From NCBI GenBank assembly GCA_006384855.1, contig VCJN01003500.1:1-64000 (forward strand): 64,000 nt of DNA. Reading direction: 5' to 3'. How positions within the stretch are numbered: the stretch's first letter is position 1; each line of letters begins with the position of its first letter. The DNA comes from Tetraselmis striata (taxonomy: Eukaryota > Chlorophyta > Chlorodendrophyceae > Chlorodendrales > Chlorodendraceae). Shown piece by piece: positions 9,559 through 20,627 of this stretch. Made by a program: the position numbers and the translations under genes. The notes beneath the pieces are model-generated. The model worked only from the letters and a program-made list of their open reading frames with translations. It made no database searches and was not told the origin of the DNA.

Positions 9559-12500
9559 CTACGGGGCTGGAGTCGCGCTGTCTGCCGCAGCCTGATGGCG
9601 CTCCTGGGCGCATGCCTCGCCGTCACGTGGGGCATCCAGCCGGCGATCCGGGGTGTGCAGATCGCAGAGGCGATGAGCCAGGCGCACCATCCTCGTCTGC
9701 CGCGCTGTGCGCGTTGCCTTGGGGGCGCCCGGGTTGGCGCGGTCCAGGAGGCTGGCAGACAGCTCGAGCGCAGCGGGGATGTCTTGCTCTTGGCAGTCCC
9801 GGGCGGAAGCAAGCATGGAGCAGCCGGACCTCCAGATTCTGACGGCCAGCCAGCATGCCTCCTCCGCCGGGTACGATTCGCCCCACTGCCCGGCTTGCAG
9901 CCAGCCTACCGCCTGGCGGAGAAGCTCGGCGTGGGTGGCTGTCCCGGGGTCAATGAGGGAGAGGGCCTGGTTGAGGCTGGAAGCTACCTTCGGCAGCCCA
10001 TTGACACTGCATTCTCCCATGGCCGCCGTGACTGAAGCCGCCATCAGCTCCGGCGTCTGCAGCCAGGCGGCGTACCCGGTGCAGGCTCCCACAGGGTCCT
10101 TGGAGAACAGCTGGAGCGCGCTCAGCGCCTTGGACAGCAGCAGGGCACGCCTGTCCTGGGCCTCCGCCGAGTCCTTGCTGTCGGCCTGCCTGTCGACTAT
10201 CAGCACGCGCAGAGCCAGGGCGCCCAGCAGCAGGGCGTGGCAACTGGGCTGGTCGGCCGCTTTGCCGTCCGCCTGGCCAAGCCAGCCCTCCTTGCTGGCC
10301 GTGCGCTTCACCTGTGCCAGCAGCCGGCTCGCGTGGGTAACCCCGGCTGGGTCCTTGCCCGTGATTGCGGCATAGGCTGCCGCCAGGCGGATTGCCTGCA
10401 TCTGCTGGACATCCCACTGCAGCGGTGTCGCGCAGCTGCCCAAGAGGTCATGGAACTGCATGCAGACGCGGAGCGCGCGGGAGCCGTCCAGCATGTGCCC
10501 TGCCTGCAGCCTGCGCCGGCCCACGCTGAAGGCCTCCGCCGCAAACCACGCCGCGTCGCCAGTGTCTAAACCAAAGAAGCTGCCCGCTCCGACCTCGGCC
10601 AGGTACTCGCTGGCGGCGCGCAGCGTCTCGACCACAGCCGCGTCGGCCGCATTGGCGCTCTCGGGCGCTGTAGCCCCCACGGAGCCCAGCCTCACCGCCA
10701 CTAAGGTCTTGAACACCTGCGACGCCTGGCCGGCTGTGTACGTGACGGCGCACTTGGCGGCCAGCTCATGGTACGCTTCCAGCGCCGCGGCCGCGACCGT
10801 CGGCAGCCCGTGCTTCACTGCCTCGTTGACGACAAGGCTCAGCGTCTCAAACTCGCAGCCGGGGGTTGTCACCAGCGCGTGCGCAGCGGCGATCGCGGCC
10901 TTGCAGTCGCCTGTGCGGCAGGGGTGTGTGTCGTCAGATCGGTGGTGGTGGGGGGGGGGGGGGGGGGGGGGAGGCTCATGGGTAGTTCACCACATGCAGC
11001 CAGTCCGGGTAGTCACGGTGAAAGCGTGCATTTTCAGGGGACCTTTCAGAACCAGAATCTGGAGCTTGTAAATGGCTGTCTCCACGGAGGGCGGCTGCTG
11101 CACGCTCTGCGCGATCTGGATGCACTCCAGAGCGGCCGCCCAGTCCTCCCTTCTCATGTGAAGCCACGCCAGCAACCGGGCAGCCCTGGCGCGCTGGTAG
11201 GGGTCCACGGTGCACCACAGCGCGGTGCTGAATAGCTTTTGGGCCGCTGCCATGATGTCTGGATTGCCGCCAGGTGGCTGAGCCCTGCATGAGTGGGAGC
11301 ACGCAATGTCCTCAGCCATGGAGGGCATTGGACAAGCTCTATGACTGACAGAAGGCGGTAGGTGGCATCTACATGCACATGGGGCTGAGCATTTCCTTAT
11401 GTCCTTGCAGAAGCTCAGCGCCGCCGCCCACAGTGTTTCGTATACTTGCGACCGGTCCAGCTTGGAAAAGTCCACATCCGCAAGCAGCTCCACTGCAACC
11501 GCAGAGGCAATGGGCCTCGTGGCCGGTCTCAGGCCCTGAGCGAGGAGCGGTTTGAGGATCCCGGTGAGCAGCAAGCTGTTGTCGCCTGCGAATCTCTGAA
11601 GACACGTTTGCAGCAGCGGCTGGAGCTCAGCTAGCCATGACACGTTCTGCTCTTCCAGCGAGTTGTCGACATGGCCGATGGCATGTTTGACCGCCTCCAC
11701 CACATGCCCGGCTGTCGATTCGTCGCAGTGGATGATGCCAAGGAGGGAGTCCTTTACTCCAGGTAGGCTCCCGCATGCAGCCCTGCACGGTGCCCAGTCA
11801 CACCGTTCAGTTACAGCTCTCAAAGGCAAGCACCGTTGAGACATTTGTGGACGTGTGCCATCATTGCTGAGTTTGGAGTATCCCTGCCTACTGGTCAACA
11901 GCTCACTTCAGCTCGAGATCAAGAAGCTTCACGGTGAATCTCTCCTGTGCCGTTGGCAGCATGCCCTCAGCAGCATGCACGCTGGTCTTCAGAATCGAAA
12001 CAGCCTGGCTTGGAACCTTGTGCTTGATGCAGAAGTTGACCAGTCTTGTAAGCAGCATCAGCCACAGGCGCCTGCTGTGCAGATGGTGGCGGCCAAGCGT
12101 TAGCGCTGCTGCTCCACCATTAGCATGTCAGATGAGTACTCTGCTGTCAGATTGACATGTGGTGTGGACATAACCAGCATAGTATGGTGCAACTGATCCC
12201 GCGCTATAACTTGGTAACCCATCATGGGCACAAGGGGCACAAGACAGCTGTCAATATGGGCCTCGATGGTCACTCATCTCTGACAGGTCGATGCCCGTGC
12301 TCCGCTGCACCACATCGGCGTCAAAACCCCGAGGCTGGGCATCTGCCCTCCGGGCGACTTGAAAGACTGTGTTCAAGGCTTCAATGGCCCGGTGGAGACA
12401 TGACTGCCGCTGGTAGCTCCGACCGGCAGTGAGCCTGCGGCTACCCTCCACTTCAGCAGGCGATCTGCTCATCCAAGAGTGCCATTCCCAATAGCAGGAC

Positions 12501-14666
12501 GCGATGTCGTGGAGCAGCTGCACCACCTGCGCGGGCGGGCAGACATGCCGCGGAGTCAGATGATAGCCACGCAACAGAAACAAAGGCATCTCCCCAGCGG
12601 CTTTGCCACCTACCCTCGCCATCGACGGCTCGCCAGACATGGCGCATGCCCTCCTCGCCGCCAGGCCCTTGGCTGTGTCAAGTGCTTTGGCTGCGGAGTT
12701 TGTGACGATGAGGACAGCGGTGCTGTCCTGCACAGCGCTCATAAAAATGAGGCATTCAGTGACATCCACACACATGCGAAGACGCACATGCGTATATACA
12801 AACGCATTTTAGCAAAGCAGGCAGACACTGATGATCTTCTCAACAGTTCCGACCAAGCTAAGGTTTTGGAAAAGGTGTTTCAAATTCAGAGAAACTATGG
12901 ATTCTCGAAGAAAGAAATGTCATGTTGTGGGAAAAGCGCCTGGGAGTCTGGCGGGTGCATGTATTTGCTTTGCGATTTGTGCGCCATGACAACTACTCAG
13001 CAGAGCTGGCACATCATCACACAGCAGCTGAGTATGAGCGAGAGTTTCGGAGTCGGCCTCAAATACCTGGCCGTAGGGAAGGTCTTGGAGCTGGCACAGT
13101 GAAAGGATGCACCGGGCCCTAGTGGTCAATGTATCCGCCAGCTGGCAGAGATGCTGGGGGGACGGGGCGCCTGAGGGCGCGCCGCAGGGGGGCTGCTCCA
13201 GGCTCTGCGGGGAGAGGGCTGCCAGTGCGTGAATGAAGCAGTCGTCGGCCAGTTTGTGCAGCATAGCGCCGGTCTCACGGTCCATCTTGGGCGCCGCCGC
13301 CTCTGCTTGTCCGCCAGCATCCGCGTCAACATGGGACCTTGCCATCTGGAAGAGCCGCTTGCCAACCTGCCATCGGCACAACGTATTGGCAGTGACTCAT
13401 CAGATGAGCAAGACTAAGGATTTTTTATGCAGAATAGTTCAAGACATGAAGCCGCTGCCCTCTTCTATAATGCTCGACCCACTTGGGCGATGAAGTACAG
13501 TGTCCGACAGGTGGCGCGTACAAAGCGTCAGAGAGGCTTGGCAACAGGATTTGACTTGACTGCACGCCCCATCATACCTTCAGGAAGATTGTTCTGGCAC
13601 CTCCCCCCAGCTGTCCCATTGCGCTGGTGCAGCTTGAAGAGACAGCCAGCTCACTGCCGGCAGGTGTTGCAGCCACATCGGTCGACACATACCAGAAGGC
13701 GTCAAGGATCTCTGAGCAGGTAGGCAGATACCCTGATAGGTTGTATCCGCATATGTTGGCCGCGCCACTGAGCACCGGCCATTGCAGGCTCACATTATGG
13801 TGCAGAGTTTTTCATTTGTTTTTATCCCGACAGAGCCCTTGTGATGATTTTGCGGCTGCATTTTATGTATCGCCCGAAGCCAACGACGCTGCGTTTTTGA
13901 AGCCTGATGCAGAGCTTTCCGCATCTTCTTTGACAGCATGAGTTTTTCATGAGCGAGCTTATGGGCATGCCATCAGCGCCGTACCTTCCCATGCTGTGCA
14001 CACGTTCCACCAGCTTTGGCTGCCTTTTCATCTCAAGTAGACGAGGAACGTTCTCCTGAGACAGTGCGCAGCATCGGCAGTCAGTCAGTATTAGGATGCC
14101 ACCAAACATCGTTGAAGCTTCTGGCGTGTGGTGGGTTTTACATGGCACTGCCCCGGGGGGGCTGCACAGAAATGGAAATCGGATGGCGAGTTCCCGGAGA
14201 TGGCTGTGCCTTCAGCATGTTGTGGCTGCTAATGTCGTTAGGTCGTTAGGACGAACCACGCAGCTGCCAGTAGTGTACTCACATACAGCGTGAAGATGAG
14301 GTTGTGCACATCAGCGGTCTCTTCCTCGTGTGAGAAGCCTCCCTTGAGCGAAAAGAGGAGCCCAGCAAGGCTCTTCAGTGCGCGGTTGCCCTCCTCTGGA
14401 TCCTCAAGGTGAGCTGCGTCGTGGAGTAGCTGCACGGCCTGCGAGGTGATGGTGTGCGCGCGGTGCCGTTTCGAGCATTGCTCGCTCTCCCAGGCACCAC
14501 ATGGTCTCTGAGGGCGCTTCTGACAGGCATCCACAGCAAGATAGGTCGGTGCATCAGTCCTCCGGATCGCCAATAGAAGGTCAAGCCCGCCATGACCGCG
14601 CACAGCCTGCTTGGTGTGCAAAATCGAGCAACGATTTAAATAATGTATCCATGTGTATCTAAACAA
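9559..14666 (-). CDS. ZIP4: ZIP4/SPO22/TEX11-like meiotic TPR protein
   Basis: ZIP4/SPO22 is a long TPR-repeat scaffold of the ZMM group that promotes crossovers in meiosis. The four 3'-terminal exons join cleanly: 11907-12071, 11379-11767, 11043-11258 and 9559-10910 (450 codons, TAG at 9559). The second exon starts LPGVKDSLLGII and the third contains LARLLAWLHMRREDWAAALE in spirit of a helical repeat. The last begins DCKAAIAAAHALV and runs through FETLSLVVNEAVKHGLP and AWFAAEAFSVGRRRLQAG. The pattern of a helical pair followed by W-F-x-E-A-F-x-x-G matches my recollection of the TEX11/SPO22 domain. Upstream coding pieces are visible near 12250-12430, 12455-12720, 13080-13380, 13572-13710 and 14290-14445, but their joins are not resolved. 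A candidate 5' exon lies at 15246-15494. Identification rests on the C-terminal half. Confidence 0.75.
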
Positions 14667-15245
14667 GGAGTATTGTGACTATTGCTTTGAATAACGACCG
14701 CGGAATGGACGAGTCGGCGTTTCAACAAGTATTGGTGGTATCGTTGTCTGATGCAACCTCTGACACTTGTCGGGTTATACGCAACAGTGACACGATGTGC
14801 TGATGGTACCATATGTACCTGTAAATGGCGGTGTGCCGATGTGCATGTTGTTGTGTCTCTGCGTGTTGTTGTGTCGATGTGCATATCCAGGGCATCCAGT
14901 TCCACCCTTGATTCGATGACAGTCATAGTCATGCAGTCGACACCGAATAGTAGCTTGAACTGCTGACATTATCAGTCCACCGCACCGAATTCCAACTCTG
15001 CTGAAAAGCTCCCCCCCCCCCCCCCCCCCCCCCCACACTTCTGATAGAAACGAAGAGGCGATCGTGCTCAATTGAACTTGATGCGATAACGCTCGTCAAG
15101 CTGTCAGCGATCACCAACTCAATGATCGCATCAGGCTATAAGATAACGCGCCCATCTGATACGGGGCAGTCGTAAGCGCGCTGCGCCTTCTACTGGCTGC
15201 GCGACTGAGGTGAAAGACTGCAAGAAGCCAGAAGTGGGTTCGTAG

Positions 15246-15494
15246 TCAGCTTACTACGGCGGACGAGAGGCCTCGACTTGTGGCATTTTCCAGCTGGAAC
15301 CGGCGAGCCAAGGCATCCGGTTCGTCGGCTGCGTGACCATTGATACTCATCGCAGTTTCACCTCCGCCTTCCTCCAGGTCGCAGCTCCAGTTTAACAGGG
15401 GAGTGTAGCTCTGCATCTTGGTTGTTCCGTCGTTGCTTCGAAGAGTTTGTGATACGCAATTATGACGCCCCTCTGCCTCTGGTGCAAATGCCAA
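15246..15494 (-). CDS. Candidate 5' exon of the ZIP4-like gene
   Basis: An 82-codon frame begins at an ATG at 15494 and contains ADEPDALARRFQLENATSRG. It lies upstream of the ZIP4-like gene on the same strand and has a possible GTAGTAAG-type donor near its end. No homology is evident, so it may equally be a chance frame. Confidence 0.25.
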   Translation of the reverse strand: MAFAPEAEGRHNCVSQTLRSNDGTTKMQSYTPLLNWSCDLEEGGGETAMSINGHAADEPDALARRFQLENATSRGLSSAVVS

Positions 15495-18164
15495 CCAGGC
15501 CAGTCACTTCACACGGCTGTGCAGCGTGTTGGTAGCGGGCACCACACAGTCGCAAAGTGCCACAAGCCTGCCGGGGTCAAAACAACAGCACACGAGAGGT
15601 AGACTACATTATTTTCTGGCAGGGCAGCGGAACGTTGACACTCGTCGCAAGGAGACTACCTCCCGTTCAGCCTGCATGTCTGGGGGGCACACCTAAGACT
15701 CCGGCCCTCAAGCCAAGCGAGAGGGCATCGTACCGACTATCCGAGGCAGCCACCACCGATCCTTTGGTCTCCAGGCGGCTTTGACGACAGCACATCTAAA
15801 GCCGTCGACAATCGCTCGTCGTAATTCCTCGGACGAGACGACGACGACGAATCGACGACGGTGATGGCGGCGCGCGAGGCAGGCTCGGTAGTACAGGTAT
15901 CTTTTTGCTTCAAAGTACTGTCAGCATTCGCAATCGCATCGTATTATGTGCGCCGGCCGCGCTCCCGCCTATCTAAAGATGCTCCTGCATAAGGTCCTGC
16001 GCGTGCGCTGTACCGCGACATGTCCCGCCTGCGTGTACTCTCGGTTTTCCAGAACTCGTATTCATCGCGAAGCAACTACGAAGGCGTAGGTTTTTCCCAG
16101 GGTTGTGCGGATGTGGCCCTGGGGGTTTTAAGTTAAGGCGGAACTTAAAAGAGGGATATTCAGTTGAATTCAGCTGAAGAGACTTAAGGCTGAATTCCGT
16201 CGGTACCAGAATTCAGGCCGGAATTCCAGCCAAAACTTTTGCAAATTCAGGATTTAAGCTTAATTAATTAAGGCATCAAGCGCGATGTGAAGTCCTCTAC
16301 ACCCCGGGTCAGAGCATTAAAAACCCTAAAAAACCCGCGTCAAAGCATAGCAATGCAATGGCAAAATGTTGTGTCGCAATTACACCATGGGGATGGTGCC
16401 GACGCACTTTGAAGAATGCAGTTTTTGAAAGTGTTGCCATGCCCTTTGTGGGCCAAACTTAGACGAAATAATCATGGATATATTACGAATTTAAGAACGC
16501 TGTGCCGGCACCCCTATTTCTACATCAAAAAATAAATTCACGTTCTACAAAGTGCGTCAGCACCCGTATATATGGCAACGGCCATCATATTTACAATCTA
16601 TGATGTTGTAAAGGACAAGCCCTAACTTGCCCATCTGAGGGGCACCGGTGCCCTGCCTGGACGGTGTCATGCATGGTGTGGGCTATCGGTATCCTAGTGT
16701 GAGCACGCAAAGCGACATATCGTCATGTGCGCGGCGATTAGAGCTTGGTTTCGTGTGTGTGTGCGTGTGGGTGTGGATGTGGGTAGTGTGTGTGTGTGGG
16801 TGGGCCAGCAAGTGGGAGTTGGCACAGTAGTGCGTAGTTACTAGTGCGTAGATCACTACGCAACCCAGAACGTGGCGCCACGGGCGGGTAACCTCCTAGC
16901 GCCAAATCCGCCGCCAACTCGGTCGCGCCCCTTCCGCCGAACGTGGAACTCCCTCTTAACACAGCATCCCGGACCACTCCAATAGCGGCACTAGGCCGAA
17001 TCTGAGGTGGAGGCGCCGACATGACAAGAGGGTGCTCAACGAACAACGAACGAGAAGTTGACCGGACCATCAAGGGCATAAGACGCCGGTGTCCAGCTCG
17101 CACTGCTCCTCCGCGGCGGTGACAGCACGGGCGGGTCCAATAAGGCTACCAAGGTGCCACCCGCGCACGGCCCCCGCGCGCCCCCATCCCCTGCCGGGGG
17201 TGCGATGGAGGCGGATGGAGGGCTCGCGATTCAGAGGGCCGAGGACGGTCGTCGGGTCCACCCAGGCAGCGGGTGGGTGGGGGGGGCAAGTAGTCTTTAT
17301 TGTGGTATTATAGTGTACGGCATTGCAGAATGCATTGACATTGAGACCTATATTATGAAGCCACCCCTATAATGAACAGTGGGTAGGGGCACCCAAGCTA
17401 GCCGGCTCAGCGGTACATAAATACTGAGCGCCATGGAGCTATTCCGGTTGGCTCCCCTCCCCCATCACACCTCAGTAGCAGCAGGCGAGACGCCTCTGGC
17501 TGCCTTAGCGTGCATGCTGAGCTCTGGATGGGATGGGTGTGATATGTAGGGACAGCAAGGGGGGGGCTGCTGTCTTAGCTACAGCCCATTGGAAGGAAGA
17601 GGGGCAAGGAAACATTGGAGGATGGCCGGTAGCTTGAGCTGTGACAACACTTCGTGTTCCCCACTATGGTTAGAGATAGCAGGTCCTGAGAGCAATTCAG
17701 TCTGAGCGAGTGGATGCAGCAGACTAGACGTTGTAACAAACTTCAATTTCAATTTCAATTTGGGTAGGGACCATAAGCAAGCGTGTTAATACTTTACTTC
17801 ACACCCCTATAATGAACCTACCCCTATATAGTGAATAGGGTGTGGCGAATGTTCATTATTATAGGAGAGGTAGTGTCACTGTATATTTGGAAAACAACGC
17901 TAGAAGGGTGGCAGCAAAACACGGCTACGGTTGGCCCCGCCGTTTACTATACATCAGCAACTTTTTGCCATCTACCACGCACCATCACAAACATGTAATA
18001 TAAATCGCGACTATGGCATATGTTGAGGATGCCCGGCCAGCGCGCGCGCACGCGACCATCGTTTGTTGTTGGGCAAATCAGTTTTGTACAGTGGAAGTAC
18101 CGGTGCCTCGTGCGGGATGCGGGCCGCTTGTAATAAGCTGCTTGCTGTGTTTATCCCTTTACAT
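15495..18164. other. Intergenic region, no gene recognised
   Basis: About 2.7 kb. It contains a GAATTC-rich cluster (about 16150-16260), a GT-rich stretch (16755-16800) and a duplicated 16-base motif (17362 and 17802). No coding frame with recognisable content was found on either strand. Confidence 0.5.
17362..17872. repeat. Duplicated and inverted CCCCTATAATGAAC motif
   Basis: CACCCCTATAATGAAC occurs at 17362-17377 and again at 17802-17817, 440 bases apart. The inverted, slightly diverged form GTTCATTATTATAGG lies about 35 bases after the second copy. This may mark the ends of a small non-autonomous element, but no coding content lies between the copies. Confidence 0.4.
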
Positions 18165-19622
18165 CAGTGCTTTTACACATGCGCACTACAGACAAAACTA
18201 ACAGCAACTATGAAAGGCTGCCAGCAAAAGAGAGACATAAGCATGAAACCAAGGTCGAGCAGGAGGCGAGGGACGAGCCAAGAACCAAGGAAGAGCCAAG
18301 GGAACCACAAAGTCGCCAAGCTGCCATGAACCAAAGGGTCAAGGGAAGCACTGAAGCCAAGGCCCGACCAGAAAGACCGAAAGGGGAACATGAAATCAAT
18401 GGGGACCACCGCCTCGGGGTAGGTCATGAGCCGCGGCAAGTACGATTGCAACCGATGACCCGGGTCATAGCAACACATGCCGACGAGCGACGCGACGCAG
18501 GCGCAAGAGCACCATCACATGCCGCGCGCGCCGCCGCGACTCCGCCAAGAACGTTGTTTGCATGTTCCATGTTGATGAGCAAGGAATAACGGCGGCGCCA
18601 CGCAGACAAGAGCTGGCCGATTTTCTGGCCAGTGTGTGTGTGGCTAGCTTTCGCGAGCTCCACCAAGAAGGCCTCAGCATGCGGGGCCAGCGAGCCGAAC
18701 TCGGAGACGGCGAAAGGAACAAAGCGAAGCATGACGGCGGCATTTCGGACACCCTCGTCATACTTTTGGATTTTGTGGCGCTATGCAACCCGCAATGCAG
18801 TCGTTGGATCCGAGCTTGACAGGCCGAGGATATATAGGGGCAATGGTGGTATCGACATCAACCGTGTTCCCGCGAATACCACCATACCCAAAAAGCCCAA
18901 CATCGGCCGGGCGGCCGTCGCTGCCCTTCGGAAGAGAAACAAGCACCGGCGGGTCCCTGAGGATCTGGACACCCACGCCCAGGGCAGACTTCACGTCGTG
19001 GCAAATGTCGGGAACAAGGCCATGTGCCGCCGCGGCGGGCGGGAGCACTCGTGTGCGGCGTGATATTGGAGTCGCCCCGCCCAGAGCAACCTGCCACGTG
19101 ACGATCAGCATAAGCGACCGCCCAAGCTGAAGGAGTGAATTCCACGCCAACATCCTCAAAACGGTCCAGCATGCCTTGTACCGAGAAGGAGCATAATGCA
19201 CAAGGGCACGGCTTGCCAGGGGAGAGGACAGGAGCCGCCGGAAGGCCAAATGGGCGGCAAGCGGCGACGTGGAACACGGAACGCTCAGGGACTTCACCAA
19301 GGCGACCCTCACTTGGAGGATCAGTCACTAGGAACGCTGTCGCAGCGCGGCCCCGGAAGCGGTTACGGTCATGGTCGCTTATAGGCATACGCGCAGCAAG
19401 CCTTGCGAAGCGGACCGTGTGGATGCGGTGGCTCAGGGAGTCCGAGTAATGCGGGATAGCTTGGAGGTCGGCCGCCGAGCGCATCGTAGACGCCGGCTCA
19501 GCCCCAGCGGCCGAGCAGCCGGCACGGGCAACGTGAGAGCGATTATCTTCTAGTAAATCGTTACTGCTTTTAGAGCCAAGGTGGATCTGTTCCTGTCTTG
19601 CGATTCGCACCAAGACCTGCAC
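18165..19622 (-). mobile_element. Non-LTR retrotransposon fragment, copy 1 (decayed)
   Basis: On the minus strand, three frames together spell the C-terminal part of a LINE-type polyprotein downstream of the reverse transcriptase. The pieces are a Cys-containing region (GKPCPCALC), then GSDGRPADVGLFGYGG, then FVPFAVSEFGSLAPHAEAFL and LLSAWRRRYSLLINMEHANN. The R-P-A-D-V and F-G-x-L-x-P-x-A motifs are typical of the tail of plant and algal LINE ORF2 proteins. The frame changes at least twice, so the copy is not functional. A closely related copy lies at 49.1-50.0 kb; by eye the shared part is roughly 90% identical. The + strand left end, near 18165, is the element's 3' end. Confidence 0.65.
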
Positions 19623-20627
19623 CTGTGGTCGCTACCCGTTCCCTTGGAATACAGGTGTGAATTACAAGAAGGGCAGGAATACAGGTACGGGTAGCGACGA
19701 GCCGACGACTAACGATTACCTGATGCAGGGGTAACCCCTGCCTGTAACCCCTGCCAAATAACCCCTGCCTGTAGCATGAAACTAACGCCGACCAAGGGGA
19801 GGCGCTCCGGATATCAATCATCGGACGGCGATAATACCAGAATCGATCCAATTGAGCTTTTCGCGGCGTCCAACATTTCAGCAACGGTATCTTATTGGCC
19901 GATTCACATGTTTACGAGACTACGAGGAATTTCGGCCATCTCTTCAAAGCGCAACACAGGCCGTTAGATTATCCTCAGAAATTCCACGCACACTCGAATC
20001 TCAAACTCGTACAAGCTCAAATAAAAAATCAGCAATCCCGATGTGCAACGTACCTTTCGGCGCCTAAAGTCCCCGTGAATACTCAGATTTTGCGGCATGT
20101 CGAACCTCCACGCTGGCACAGCCTGGACATGTTTACTGCGGGCCCCACCGTGCGCGGCGTGGACCTCCCTGCACCGTCCGGCGGGCAGCCGGTTTTGGTT
20201 TCCACGTGGCCCGCCGGTACCAGTACCTGTAGCCACCGGCCCGTCACCCGTGCGTGGCCTCCACATCTCCGTTTCCCCCCGTTCCCACCTGTGCTGCAGT
20301 CCCTCACCCCGCACAGGATGCGTTGCACCATGGCTGTCTCTTGCTCACTGGCCTGCTCGACGGCGAGCGGTCTCCCTGTCATGGCGTCTCGCCCGCGCCT
20401 GCTGGTGCGCTTTGCCTGTGGCGCGCAATTGCAACTGCGCCGTCGCAGGGGTTTTATACTACATTAGTCGTTATATACTTCCTGCATGCGCGCGCCTTTG
20501 TCCCGGCTTTGCCTCTGACTCGGTCGCCATACTGCTCCTCCTGTAGCAGGCGCGCCCTGCCCTCCGCGCCCAGCGCGCCCGGCCCGCTCGATCGCTGGGC
20601 ATACTCCCCCGGGCGCAGGCGCTGGAT
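19623..20627. other. Gap upstream of the desaturase, short repeats only
   Basis: Holds an inverted repeat, with GTCGCTACCCGT near 19628 matched by ACGGGTAGCGAC near 19687. Three close copies of TAACCCCTGCC follow between about 19732 and 19770. The rest is presumably promoter and leader of the desaturase, with no recognised element. Confidence 0.45.
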
